Shown one piece after another: positions 12,457 through 12,506 of a stretch of DNA of 12,506 nt (the stretch's first letter is position 1; each line of letters starts with the position of its first letter). The position numbers and the translations under genes were made by a program. Below the pieces are notes generated by a model, which saw only the letters and a list, made by a program, of their open reading frames with translations, did not search any database and was not told the origin of the DNA. Source of the DNA: an uncultured Dialister sp. (GTDB lineage: Bacteria; Bacillota; Negativicutes; Veillonellales; Dialisteraceae); assembly GCA_900543455.1 (NCBI GenBank), contig UQRR01000065.1, forward strand, positions 1-12,506, read 5' to 3'.

Positions 12457-12506
12457 ACACAAAAAAGGACTTTCGATTTTTGCGAATCAAAAGTCCTTTT
12501 TTGTGT
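12457..12506 (+). terminator. Strong terminator of pncB, symmetric
   Basis: Arms 12457-12473 and 12490-12506 pair perfectly over 17 bp, and GATT/AATC extends the stem inside. The stem includes AAAAAA and TTTTTT runs, so it can act in both directions. It begins 32 nt after the stop codon and reaches the end of the window. Confidence 0.9.

Overview
The window looks like chromosomal DNA of a diderm Firmicute (Negativicutes; Dialister/Megasphaera/Veillonella-like). This placement is an inference. It rests on the Firmicutes gene order mltG - trmR - U32 protein (yrrL-yrrM-yrrO in Bacillus) combined with a secreted protein of TonB C-terminal type, which implies an outer membrane. Coding DNA is GC-rich; one small gene and most intergenic DNA are AT-richer. 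I see no rRNA, tRNA, CRISPR array, prophage or transposase gene.

Layout. 1-4.1 kb (minus strand): a secreted protein with two TonB-C-like domains, a short PBP5-type D-Ala-D-Ala carboxypeptidase, and an AzgA/PbuG-type purine permease. 4.45-5.43 kb (plus): a PflX-like radical SAM protein with its terminator. 5.6-6.75 kb (minus): a phosphinothricin-acetyltransferase-like GNAT and a FlK-like hotdog thioesterase. 6.83-10.56 kb (plus): mltG, trmR, a 23S-intervening-sequence-type four-helix-bundle gene, a U32 protein (TrhP type) and a small DUF4911-like protein. 10.84-12.5 kb (plus): nicotinate phosphoribosyltransferase with promoter, possible operator/leader and strong terminator. TrmR and TrhP belong to one pathway, 5-hydroxylation then methylation of tRNA wobble uridine. 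MltG and the carboxypeptidase act on peptidoglycan. The permease and PncB serve purine and NAD salvage.

The most unusual content is between the genes. (1) A palindromic element is present in three full copies of exactly 161 bp plus a 45-bp internally deleted copy. Its arms vary between copies but stay complementary, including a three-base compensatory change (GGC/GCC, TAC/GTA, CAT/ATG). It carries TA target duplications, and one copy has split another repeat. Three copies end 15-17 nt before a start codon, all in the same orientation relative to the gene. (2) Nearly every longer gap holds tandem repeats with a 7-bp period but several different unit sequences. (3) These heptamers belong to a larger interspersed module (GC hairpin, conserved spacer, heptamers, gCGGCGC/GCGCCGc hairpin, second heptamer array) seen five times. 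(4) Two inward-facing half-modules bracket the four-helix-bundle gene inside the mltG-trmR-trhP cluster, which suggests a mobile cassette. The ends of two genes (GNAT and trmR) are themselves made of heptamer repeat.
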